Assembly: GCA_003135495.1 (NCBI GenBank)
Contig: PLBX01000477.1
Span: 272 to 11,599 of the forward strand
Source: Acidobacteriaceae bacterium
Lineage (GTDB): Bacteria; Acidobacteriota; Terriglobia; Terriglobales; Acidobacteriaceae
Length of the DNA: 11,328 bases
Direction of reading: 5' to 3'
Part shown: positions 4,130 through 11,328 of the stretch, piece after piece
Layout of the letters: the number at the start of each line of letters is the position of its first letter
How positions within the stretch are numbered: position 1 is the first letter of the stretch
Made by a program: the position numbers and the translations under genes
The notes under the pieces: generated by a model
What the model was told of the DNA's origin: nothing
Seen by the model: only the letters and a program-made list of their open reading frames with translations
The model's database searches: none

Positions 4130-7063
4130 ATGCGTCTGTCAGCTTTGTTGGTTTTCGTCGCAGTCGCCGCCGCCTCTGCTCAGATGGATACGCTCCGTCC
4201 CAAAGCGGTGTATGACGGACAGAATGTCGATGCCATCGATCTCATCGGAAACCCGCACCGCGATCTGAATCCTCTGCAAGCGGTGGTCGTACAAAAAGCC
4301 CACGAGCCTTACTCCGAAGCGAAGGTTGAGGCCAGCATCCAAGCGCTGCAAAAAGCAGGAGGCTTCCCTAAAGTTAGCGTTCACATCGTTCCCGACCCTT
4401 CTGGATTGCGACTGGATTTTCTGCTCGAACCGGCCTACTACCTTGGCCTCGTGAACTTTCCGGGCGCGGAAAAAAAATTCTCGTACACGCGCTTGTTGCA
4501 AGCAGCCAATCTCGCGGACGAAGACCCGTACGATGCCGCCCGTTTGCCGGTCGCCGCGCAGGCGTTGCAGGATTTCTTCGCGCACAACGGATACTTCACG
4601 GCTTCGATACAGCCGCACTCTCAAATTGACGATGATCATCAACTCGTCAACGTCAATTTTGCAGTGAATCTTGGCAAGCAAGCGCGCGTGGCCAGCGTTG
4701 AGATTGAAGGCACAGACAATTCCGAGAGCGCCATTTTGTTGCGCTCGCTGCGTTCTCTGAGAGCGCGGCTCACGGGAGGTCTGCTCAAGCCAGGCAAGCC
4801 TTATACTGCGGAACGCCTCAAAGCCGCTACCACCTTGATTAAGCGAACACTAGCGCAACAACACCGGCTTGCCAGCGTGGTTCAGCAAAATCCACCACTA
4901 TTCCACGCGGAAAACGGCCGCGTCGACGTATCTTTCAAAGTCGAACTCGGCCCAACCGTCGTGGTGCGAACGCAGGGAGCGAAACTCTCCGCATTCTCTT
5001 TTCTGTCCGAACGTCGAATTAGAAAACTTATTCCCATCTATTCGGAGGGAACCATCGATCACGATCTGGTCGAAGAAGGTCAGCAAAACCTGGTCGACTA
5101 TTTTCAGAAGAAGGGTTATTCGGATGTAAAGGTGAACATCGATTTTAAGGAACAGCCTGACAAGATTGAGGTGGTGTATGAAATCGATCGCGGCAAAAAG
5201 CATAAAGTTCAGAGCATCAGCTTCCATGGCAATCAGCAGATTTCGGAACAGGACCTGATGGCTCAGGTGACAGTTAAGAAATCGCACATTTGGACGCACG
5301 GCGGCGTCAGTCCGAAATTGCTGAAGCAGAGCGTATCGAATATGGAGGCGCTCTATCGCGACAAGGGATATGAATCGGCGAAGGTCACGGCGAGAGTTGT
5401 TGCTGACGCCCTCCGGTTAAATATTCATTTTGAAATTCAGGAGGGTCAGCAAACTCTCGTCGACAACGTCGAAATCACGGGCAACATAAGCGTTTCTGAG
5501 GATGAGCTTACGGAGCCTCAAGGTTTTAAACTTCGCCCGGGCGGAGCTTACTCGGCGCGTGGTCTTTCTGAGGACCGGAATCGCATAACCGCGACTTACC
5601 TTGATCGTGGTTATCTGAACGCGGAGGTGAAAGCGACAATCACGAGGAGGTCGGATGATCGGCATCGTGTCATCGTCGCCTATGCCATCAACGAGCATCA
5701 ACGCATAACGGTCCGCGATGTCCTTTATCTTGGGCAAAATAAAACTCGTCTTGAGTTGATCGCGAAGACAACGAAAGTTCCGTCGCAGGCGCCGATGCGG
5801 AAGGTGGAACTGCTCGACGCCGAGAGCCACTTATACGATTTGAATATCTTCGATTGGTCGAGCGTCGGGCCGGAGAAGCCAATCACCGACCAGAGTGAAG
5901 AGAATGTTCTGGTTAAAGTTCATGAGGCAAAGCGAAACGACATTACTTATGGCTTTGGCTTCGAAGTGTCGAGACGGGGAGGCAACATTCCTGCTGGAAC
6001 GGTTGCGGTACCGGGGCTGCCGCCCATTAATTTAGGTAACAATCAACTGGCTCCGAGTGAGGCTACTTTTGCCAGCCCGCTGGGGTCGATTGAATTCACT
6101 CGTCGCAATATGCGCGGGATGGGCGAAACGGCCAGCGCTACTATTTTGCTTGCGCGCCTCGATCAGCGGCTTCTGACGACTTATACCCAGCCCCACTTTG
6201 TTGGCTCGCAATGGAGTTCGCTCACCAGCTTTTCGATAGAACGCAACAGCGAAAATCCACTGTTCACGGCGGGCCTTGGCGACATCTCATTCCAAGTCGA
6301 ACGACTGATCAGCCGCAGGCATAACACTCGCCTGCAGATCCGCTACGATTTTAATAAGACGATATTGTCTCATCTCCTCGTGCCAGAATTGGTCCTGCCG
6401 CAAGACCGAAACATTCATCTCTCAACGTTCTCTTCAACGCTGATCGAGGATACGCGCGACAAGCCACTGGACGCGCATCGGGGAATCTTCTCGACGCTCA
6501 ACTTTGCTCTTACTCCTAGTGCGTTGGGTTCGAGCGCGAGCTTGGCGAAAATGTTTGGCCAATTTGCTTATTACAAGCCAGTGCATTCGCTGGTTTTTGC
6601 AAACAGCATTCGCTTGGGATTGGCGGCGGCTCTCGCGGGGAGTTTTGTTCCCACCAGCCAGCTTTTCTTTTCAGGCGGCGGAACCTCGCTGCGAGGGTTT
6701 CCGATTGATGAGGCTGGACCGCAACGTATTGTGCCGTTCTGCAACGTTCTGCAAAGTCAAACGGGATGCGTGAACATAACCGTGCCAGTAGGAGGGCGGC
6801 AGCTTGTCATTTTGAATTCAGAAATGCGCTTCCCGACAAAGATAATGAAAGCCCTTGGCGGCGTCATCTTCTACGATGGCGGCAATGTTTACAGCGCGAT
6901 TAACTTCAATAGCTTCGTGAATAATTACAGCAATACTGTGGGCGCGGGACTTCGCTACTCCACGCCGATTGGGCCCATTCGAATTGACATTGGGCGCAAT
7001 CTGAATCCCGTCCCCGGACTCAGCTCGACACAATATTTCATAACGTTGGGGCAGGCTTTTTAG
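4130..7063 (+). CDS. Omp85-superfamily outer membrane protein (BamA/TamA type) with about seven POTRA domains
   Basis: Outer-membrane beta-barrel assembly or translocation factor, 977 residues. A signal peptide (1-17, cleavage after ASA) sends it to the periplasm. By my reading, seven POTRA-like repeats follow at about 30-102, 103-184, 186-275, 276-356, 357-438, 440-522 and 524-598. Each has a helix pair ending in patterns such as YFQKKGYSDVKV or YRDKGYESAKV. The C-terminal barrel (about 600-977) has the Omp85 loop-6 motif LRGF (854-857), the strand GGVIFYDGGNVY (910-921), and a final strand TPIGPIRIDIG...FITLGQAF ending in Phe, as expected for BamA-dependent insertion. The family norm is five POTRAs in proteobacterial BamA and three in TamA. 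The tamB gene 8 bp downstream favours a TamA-like role, but a BamA identity cannot be excluded, so no symbol is given. There is no clear Shine-Dalgarno before the ATG; no other in-frame start fits the signal peptide. Confidence 0.95.
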   Translation: MRLSALLVFVAVAAASAQMDTLRPKAVYDGQNVDAIDLIGNPHRDLNPLQAVVVQKAHEPYSEAKVEASIQALQKAGGFPKVSVHIVPDPSGLRLDFLLEPAYYLGLVNFPGAEKKFSYTRLLQAANLADEDPYDAARLPVAAQALQDFFAHNGYFTASIQPHSQIDDDHQLVNVNFAVNLGKQARVASVEIEGTDNSESAILLRSLRSLRARLTGGLLKPGKPYTAERLKAATTLIKRTLAQQHRLASVVQQNPPLFHAENGRVDVSFKVELGPTVVVRTQGAKLSAFSFLSERRIRKLIPIYSEGTIDHDLVEEGQQNLVDYFQKKGYSDVKVNIDFKEQPDKIEVVYEIDRGKKHKVQSISFHGNQQISEQDLMAQVTVKKSHIWTHGGVSPKLLKQSVSNMEALYRDKGYESAKVTARVVADALRLNIHFEIQEGQQTLVDNVEITGNISVSEDELTEPQGFKLRPGGAYSARGLSEDRNRITATYLDRGYLNAEVKATITRRSDDRHRVIVAYAINEHQRITVRDVLYLGQNKTRLELIAKTTKVPSQAPMRKVELLDAESHLYDLNIFDWSSVGPEKPITDQSEENVLVKVHEAKRNDITYGFGFEVSRRGGNIPAGTVAVPGLPPINLGNNQLAPSEATFASPLGSIEFTRRNMRGMGETASATILLARLDQRLLTTYTQPHFVGSQWSSLTSFSIERNSENPLFTAGLGDISFQVERLISRRHNTRLQIRYDFNKTILSHLLVPELVLPQDRNIHLSTFSSTLIEDTRDKPLDAHRGIFSTLNFALTPSALGSSASLAKMFGQFAYYKPVHSLVFANSIRLGLAAALAGSFVPTSQLFFSGGGTSLRGFPIDEAGPQRIVPFCNVLQSQTGCVNITVPVGGRQLVILNSEMRFPTKIMKALGGVIFYDGGNVYSAINFNSFVNNYSNTVGAGLRYSTPIGPIRIDIGRNLNPVPGLSSTQYFITLGQAF

Positions 7064-7071
7064 GAGAAGAA

Positions 7072-10000
7072 ATGAAGTGGCGAGACATCATAGGCTGGAC
7101 GCTGGCGGTGACCATAATCCTGGTTATGGTCGCGGGTATCGCGAGTTACGTTTTTCTTAAATCGAACCGGTTCCAGCAAATCGCCATTCGTAAGATCACG
7201 CAAGCGGCGGACCAGGCAACTGGCGCTAAAACTCAAATCCGCGCTCTCGATTTCAGCCTTCGAACTTTGACCGTTCATCTTTTTGACGTTACTGTTCTTG
7301 GCACGGAACAGCCCGGCCAGCGCCCGCTTCTGCAGATCGACAACTTGACGGTTGGCATCAAGATTCAATCGGTTCTCCACGGCAAATATAATCTTGACGA
7401 ATTGATAATCGCCCACCCGGTTGCGAATGTACGCGTGAACCGCGCGGGGAACAGCAATATTCCACAAGCTCCTCGCAGCGCAGCGAGCGCAAGTTCAAAT
7501 GGGAATATCTTCGAGTTGGCTGTGCGTCACATTCAGATCGTCAACGGAGAGATCAATTACAACGACAAGAAAACGCCGCTTGATGCGGACCTCCGCGACC
7601 TTGATCTCAATACGCATTTTGATTCTTCTGCCGCCAGCTATGTTGGTTCTATCTCTTACGACAACGGTCATGTGCGCTACGCGCAGTACGCGCCGATGCC
7701 ACACAAGTTGCAAGCGAAGTTCAGTGCGAACGCGTCCGGACTTTCGCTTACTCCGGCCAACATAGCGGTCGGATCTTCGTCAGCTGTCATCAATGCAAAC
7801 ATTACGAATTACCGCGATCCAAGAATTGCGGGTGATTACAAAGCGCGCTTGCATACTCAGGATTTTGCCGCGCTGGCGCCGGGCGCGAATCCAGCAGGAG
7901 ACATTACATTCGTCGGCAAGATTGATTGTCCGAGCATTAACGCACAGTCATTGTCATTGCTGCGCAGCATAACCAGCGATGGAGTCTTCTTGAGCGATGC
8001 AGTTTCCGCCATCGCATCCACCGGACGAATCGAAGCTCGCCGGCTGCGCGGCAACTATCATCTGGCAAATGGATCCGTGCGAGTCACCGGAATCGGACTT
8101 CAGGCCCTGGGCGGGCTGATTCAGGGTGAAGTCGGAGTGCAGCATCTGGATGCGACCCCATCCACTCAAGTGCGGACTACGTTCCGCGATATTTCGTTGG
8201 AGGCGGCGCAACGAGTGTTTGGTCGCCCGGAGCAGAAACAGATTGCCCTGAACGGTCTTATGGACGGCAGTTCCGAAGCATCATGGACGGGTAAATTGAG
8301 CGCCAGAAATCTGCTTGCCAGCACCGACGTACGCCTGCGCGCCTCGGCGAGAAACGCAAATGCTCGCCGTTTGAATGCTGGTGCGAATGCTCGTGCGAAC
8401 GCCGGTTTGAATGTTAAAGACGTAAAGGCTGAGGATGGGGCGGCGAAAGTGGGGGCAGTGCGCGAAGTCCCAATCGAGGGCGTCATTCATGTAGCCTACG
8501 ACGGTCCTCATAACACGATTGCGGTGCATGACACAAAGCTGGACATTCCATCCACCACAATCACCGCGCAAGGTGAAATCAGCAACCGCTCTAATCTTCG
8601 GATGCACGCCACCAGCAACGATCTACATGAACTCGCGGCGTTGGCTTATTCGTTTCGGGCAAATCAAACTCCTCCTGCGCTCTCGGGCTCAGGAACCCTT
8701 TCCGCCACGGTCCACGGCTCGCTAAAGAGTCCTCAAATTTCGGGAGACATTGCTGCGCAGAATCTCAAGGTGCAGGGCAGCGAGTGGCGCACTGCACAAG
8801 CTAATTTCGAAGCTACGCCAGATCGCGTCGTTATTTCAGATGGCGCACTGGTCAGCGCGACCCGCGGACGCGCCACTTTCAGCGGAGCGGTTGGATTGCA
8901 GAACTGGACATATCTTCCGACCAATCCCGGCAGGGCGGATATTGCAGTGCAGCAAATATCGATTGCGGATCTGCAGCAGCTCGCGAATACGCATTACTCC
9001 ATCACGGGGGACATCTCGGCTTCCGCTTCGCTGATTGGCTCGCAGCAGGATCCTATCGGTTCGGGCACGTTAAAGATTACACATGGGCGAGCCTACGATG
9101 AGCCTTTGCAGAACTTCGCATTGAAATTCAGCGCTGATAGCGACACCTTTAAATCTTCGTTGGATGTGGCGATCGCGGCGGGATCGGCTTCCGCGAATAT
9201 TTCTTTTGCGCCGAAAACGAACGTCTATAACGTCAATCTTGATATTCCGTCGTTGAGCCTGCAGCGTTTGCGATACGTGCACGATAGAAATTTGCTGCTC
9301 TATGGGTACTTGAGCGCTTCGGCTAGCGGCTCGGGGACTTTGGACAAACCTCAACTGAGTGCTACCTTGCAGTTGCCCAAGCTGACGCTGCGTGACAAAT
9401 CTATTTTCGGCGTAAAGGCGCAGTTAAATGTGGCCGATAAGCAAGCCGACTTCTCACTGAATTCCACGGTTCTTGAGGCTTCAGTGCAGGCTCATGGCAA
9501 AGTGGATTTAGAGGGGGGCTATTACGCGGAGGCGTCAGTCGACACGACCACTCTTCCCCTTGATTTGCTGCTGGCACTTTATTTGCCCAACTTGCCAGAG
9601 GGATTGAAAGGTCAAACTGAATTTCACGGCAGGCTGGCTGGACCGTTGAAGGATCCATCCCAGATACGCGCGAACTTGACGATTCCCACTCTCAACGCCA
9701 GTTATCAGGCATTGCAAATCGGCACTGCCAGGCCGATTCGCGTTGACTATGCGAATTCCGTGGTCACTCTTCAGCCCGCCGAAATAGAAGGGGATAACAC
9801 TTCTCTGCGTTTTCACGGCAGCATTCCGTTGTTGGGTGATTCCGCGCCAACGTTCGTCGCGCAGGGTTCAATCGATCTTCAAGTTCTTCAAATGCTCTCG
9901 CCTGATATTCGGAGTTCTGGAAGCATTTCTCTCGATGTGAACACATCGGGAACGGCGCAGCATCCGAGCGTGAATGGACAAGTGCAGTTAAAAGATGTGG

Positions 10001-11085
10001 CAGTGATTCAGGCGGGAGCACCTCTCGGCGTGGAAAAACTGAATGGCAGTCTGAACATTGATAATGAGCGCATTCAGCTCACTGGCCTAAGCGGCCAAGT
10101 TGGCGGCGGACAGCTATCGGCGGGCGGATCGATCAGTTACAGGCCCTTACAATTCAATATCGCTTTGCAAGGGAAATCTGTTCGTCTTCGATATCCGAAT
10201 GGGTTAAGAACTGTGCTGGACGGCAATCTTGCTTTGACCGGCACCAAAGATTCTTCGGTTATGAGCGGCCGCGTCCTTATTGATTCGCTCTCTTTCACGC
10301 CTGACTTCGATCTCGCGAAATTTGCCGACCAGTTTAGCGGCAGCACTGCGGTGCCCGTGCAACCAGGTTTTGCAGAGACCATTAATCTTTCCATCGCGCT
10401 GCAGTCGAAGGAAAATTTGAGCGCGAATAGTTCTCAAGTGAGCCTGGAGGGGAATGCGAACTTCCACGTTGGCGGGACGGCTGCCTTGCCCATTATTACT
10501 GGACGGAGTGACCTCACTTCGGGTGAACTTTTTTACCGCAACGTTCGATACCAACTGCAACGCGGAATAATTACCTTCGACGATCCGTACCAGACGCACC
10601 CGGTGCTGAATGTTGCGGTGAGTACCACGGTGGAGCAGTACAACCTCACGCTGAATCTCCGTGGACCATTCGAAAAGCTGACCACGTCTTATTCTTCCGA
10701 TCCGCCTTTGGCTACGGCGGATGTCATCAATTTGTTGGCGACCGGTAAAACGACATCGCAGGCGGCGGCCAGCCAAAGCACGGATTCTATGATCGCTTCG
10801 CAGGCTGCGAGCGAAGTAAGCGGCGGAGTGCAAAAATTGGCTGGCTTATCGAGCCTGCAGATCGATCCGCTGATCGGTGGGAACAATCAGAATCCTTCGG
10901 CGCGAATTGCGCTGCAGCAGCGCGTCACGAGAGATTTTCTGTTCACTTTTTCCACCGACGTCTCTCAGCCCGGCAGCGAAGTAGTTCAGGGCGACTACCG
11001 AATCAATAAGCGCTGGTCCGTAAGCGCCGCGCGTCAGGAAACGGGTGGGGTATCGGTCGAAGGCAGATTCCACACCAGTTTTTAA
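7072..11085 (+). CDS. tamB: TamB-family translocation/assembly module protein (DUF490, AsmA-like)
   Basis: Large periplasm-spanning protein of 1337 residues. It is anchored in the inner membrane by one N-terminal segment (about 6-29, IIGWTLAVTIILVMVAGIASYVFL). An AsmA-like beginning follows: 'IRALDFSLRTLTVHLFDVTV' around 56-75, then a hydrophobic LLQIDNLTV. A long run of repeated beta strands comes next, of the kind that builds the hydrophobic groove in this family. The C-terminal TamB domain (about 938-1337) includes SDLTSGELFYRNVRYQLQRG near 1145, DPPLATADVINLLATGK, and a beta-rich end finishing in Phe. Family members connect inner and outer membranes, acting with TamA/BamA in outer-membrane protein assembly and in phospholipid transport. 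AGGAG (7062-7066), 5 nt before the ATG, overlaps the stop of the Omp85 gene, so the two are translated from one mRNA. An odd feature is an Asn/Ala/Arg-rich low-complexity stretch at 421-448. The length is near that of E. coli TamB. Confidence 0.96.
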   Translation: MKWRDIIGWTLAVTIILVMVAGIASYVFLKSNRFQQIAIRKITQAADQATGAKTQIRALDFSLRTLTVHLFDVTVLGTEQPGQRPLLQIDNLTVGIKIQSVLHGKYNLDELIIAHPVANVRVNRAGNSNIPQAPRSAASASSNGNIFELAVRHIQIVNGEINYNDKKTPLDADLRDLDLNTHFDSSAASYVGSISYDNGHVRYAQYAPMPHKLQAKFSANASGLSLTPANIAVGSSSAVINANITNYRDPRIAGDYKARLHTQDFAALAPGANPAGDITFVGKIDCPSINAQSLSLLRSITSDGVFLSDAVSAIASTGRIEARRLRGNYHLANGSVRVTGIGLQALGGLIQGEVGVQHLDATPSTQVRTTFRDISLEAAQRVFGRPEQKQIALNGLMDGSSEASWTGKLSARNLLASTDVRLRASARNANARRLNAGANARANAGLNVKDVKAEDGAAKVGAVREVPIEGVIHVAYDGPHNTIAVHDTKLDIPSTTITAQGEISNRSNLRMHATSNDLHELAALAYSFRANQTPPALSGSGTLSATVHGSLKSPQISGDIAAQNLKVQGSEWRTAQANFEATPDRVVISDGALVSATRGRATFSGAVGLQNWTYLPTNPGRADIAVQQISIADLQQLANTHYSITGDISASASLIGSQQDPIGSGTLKITHGRAYDEPLQNFALKFSADSDTFKSSLDVAIAAGSASANISFAPKTNVYNVNLDIPSLSLQRLRYVHDRNLLLYGYLSASASGSGTLDKPQLSATLQLPKLTLRDKSIFGVKAQLNVADKQADFSLNSTVLEASVQAHGKVDLEGGYYAEASVDTTTLPLDLLLALYLPNLPEGLKGQTEFHGRLAGPLKDPSQIRANLTIPTLNASYQALQIGTARPIRVDYANSVVTLQPAEIEGDNTSLRFHGSIPLLGDSAPTFVAQGSIDLQVLQMLSPDIRSSGSISLDVNTSGTAQHPSVNGQVQLKDVAVIQAGAPLGVEKLNGSLNIDNERIQLTGLSGQVGGGQLSAGGSISYRPLQFNIALQGKSVRLRYPNGLRTVLDGNLALTGTKDSSVMSGRVLIDSLSFTPDFDLAKFADQFSGSTAVPVQPGFAETINLSIALQSKENLSANSSQVSLEGNANFHVGGTAALPIITGRSDLTSGELFYRNVRYQLQRGIITFDDPYQTHPVLNVAVSTTVEQYNLTLNLRGPFEKLTTSYSSDPPLATADVINLLATGKTTSQAAASQSTDSMIASQAASEVSGGVQKLAGLSSLQIDPLIGGNNQNPSARIALQQRVTRDFLFTFSTDVSQPGSEVVQGDYRINKRWSVSAARQETGGVSVEGRFHTSF

Positions 11086-11137
11086 AAATTGCCGGCAAAG
11101 TGGGTAGGGAACAGCATCACTCCCCGACTACGCAAGA

Positions 11138-11174
11138 GTTGCCGCTATAGTTGTTGCTCCCAACCACCGGCAAC
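11138..11174 (+). other. Nested inverted repeat after tamB
   Basis: GTTGCCG (11138-11144) pairs with CGGCAAC (11168-11174), and inside it GTTG (11150-11153) pairs with CAAC (11161-11164). No T-run follows, so termination after tamB is not obvious. It may be a leader structure of the gene beginning at 11220, or chance. Confidence 0.3.
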
Positions 11175-11219
11175 ACATGAGCGACTTCAGGAATCCCATT
11201 AAGCCGGTGTTGGAGCAAA

Positions 11220-11328
11220 ATGGTCGATTCCGCGCTGAGAAGCGATGGGCCGCAGTTAGAGAAAGATGAGTTGGCGGCTACAAACCTGCGAGCCGAGACT
11301 CGGGGCGAATCCCTTTGGTCCCTGGGAG
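11220..11328 (+). CDS. N-terminal fragment of an unidentified protein (cut by the window end)
   Basis: Frame open from ATG at 11220 to the right edge, 36 codons, beginning MVDSALRSDGPQLEKDEL and reaching TRGESLWSLG. GGAG (11212-11215) lies 4 nt before the ATG. The fragment is hydrophilic and charged, with no signal peptide or membrane segment yet. The ending SLWSLG resembles the cytoplasmic lead-in before the first helix of some YihY/BrkB-type membrane proteins in related genomes, but this is a faint memory-based resemblance and not an assignment. It follows tamB by 134 bp in the same direction and could be read through from the operon, since no clear terminator intervenes. Confidence 0.55.
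   Translation, partial: MVDSALRSDGPQLEKDELAATNLRAETRGESLWSLG

Noticed and set aside
3937..4215. 92-codon plus frame before the Omp85 gene
   Set aside because: It overlaps the signal-peptide coding region in another frame and has no family features; no ribosome site.
7060..11073. Many minus-strand frames opposite tamB and the Omp85 gene
   Set aside because: Short, antisense to two strongly supported genes, and without recognisable domains.
11177..11269. 30-codon frame after tamB
   Set aside because: It overlaps the frame beginning at 11220, which has a ribosome site and stays open to the window end; the 30-codon product has no features.

Overview
The window looks like a chromosomal piece of an Acidobacteriota-type (Terriglobia/Koribacter-like) Gram-negative bacterium. 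This is inferred from moderate-to-high GC, an Omp85-TamB outer-membrane pair, an HspR-type (HAIR) operator on dnaK rather than CIRCE, and non-coding spacers filled with short repeats of the 'GTCATCCTGAGCGAAG' and 'GTGCCCTCTGTGG' kind that I associate with these genomes. No database search was possible, so the taxonomy is an inference.

Left part (1-2802, minus strand): heat-shock genes. A complete dnaK (2710 to 767) has a consensus-like promoter overlapped by an HspR-type inverted repeat, a strong Shine-Dalgarno, and a G+C-rich intrinsic terminator just after its stop. Beyond the terminator lies a short unrecognised gene (658 to 479, TTG start). Its last codons have been copied in a 95-bp tandem duplication. 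Then comes a repeat- and hairpin-bearing leader, and finally the first 43 codons of a DnaJ-family co-chaperone running off the window edge.

Middle part (2803-4129): a small-gene and repeat zone. It holds two dispersed-type hairpin elements, an orphan BrnA-family antitoxin gene (minus strand) without a BrnT toxin, and a divergent 82-codon hypothetical gene (plus strand). Between these two divergent genes is a perfect 16-bp match to the bacterial chromosomal centromere site parS (TGTTTCACGTGAAACA). This is the most notable non-coding signal here and suggests an origin-proximal location.

Right part (4130-11328, plus strand): an outer-membrane biogenesis operon. A 977-residue Omp85 protein (signal peptide, about seven POTRA-like repeats, C-terminal beta-barrel) is followed 8 bp later by a 1337-residue TamB (DUF490) protein. 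Together they would form a translocation/assembly or lipid-transport module spanning inner membrane, periplasm and outer membrane. A further gene starts at 11220 and leaves the window after 36 codons.

I see no new multi-gene defence or mobile system. The most worthwhile leads are the parS site beside the orphan antitoxin, the expanded POTRA array, the HspR-type dnaK promoter and the structured dnaJ leader.
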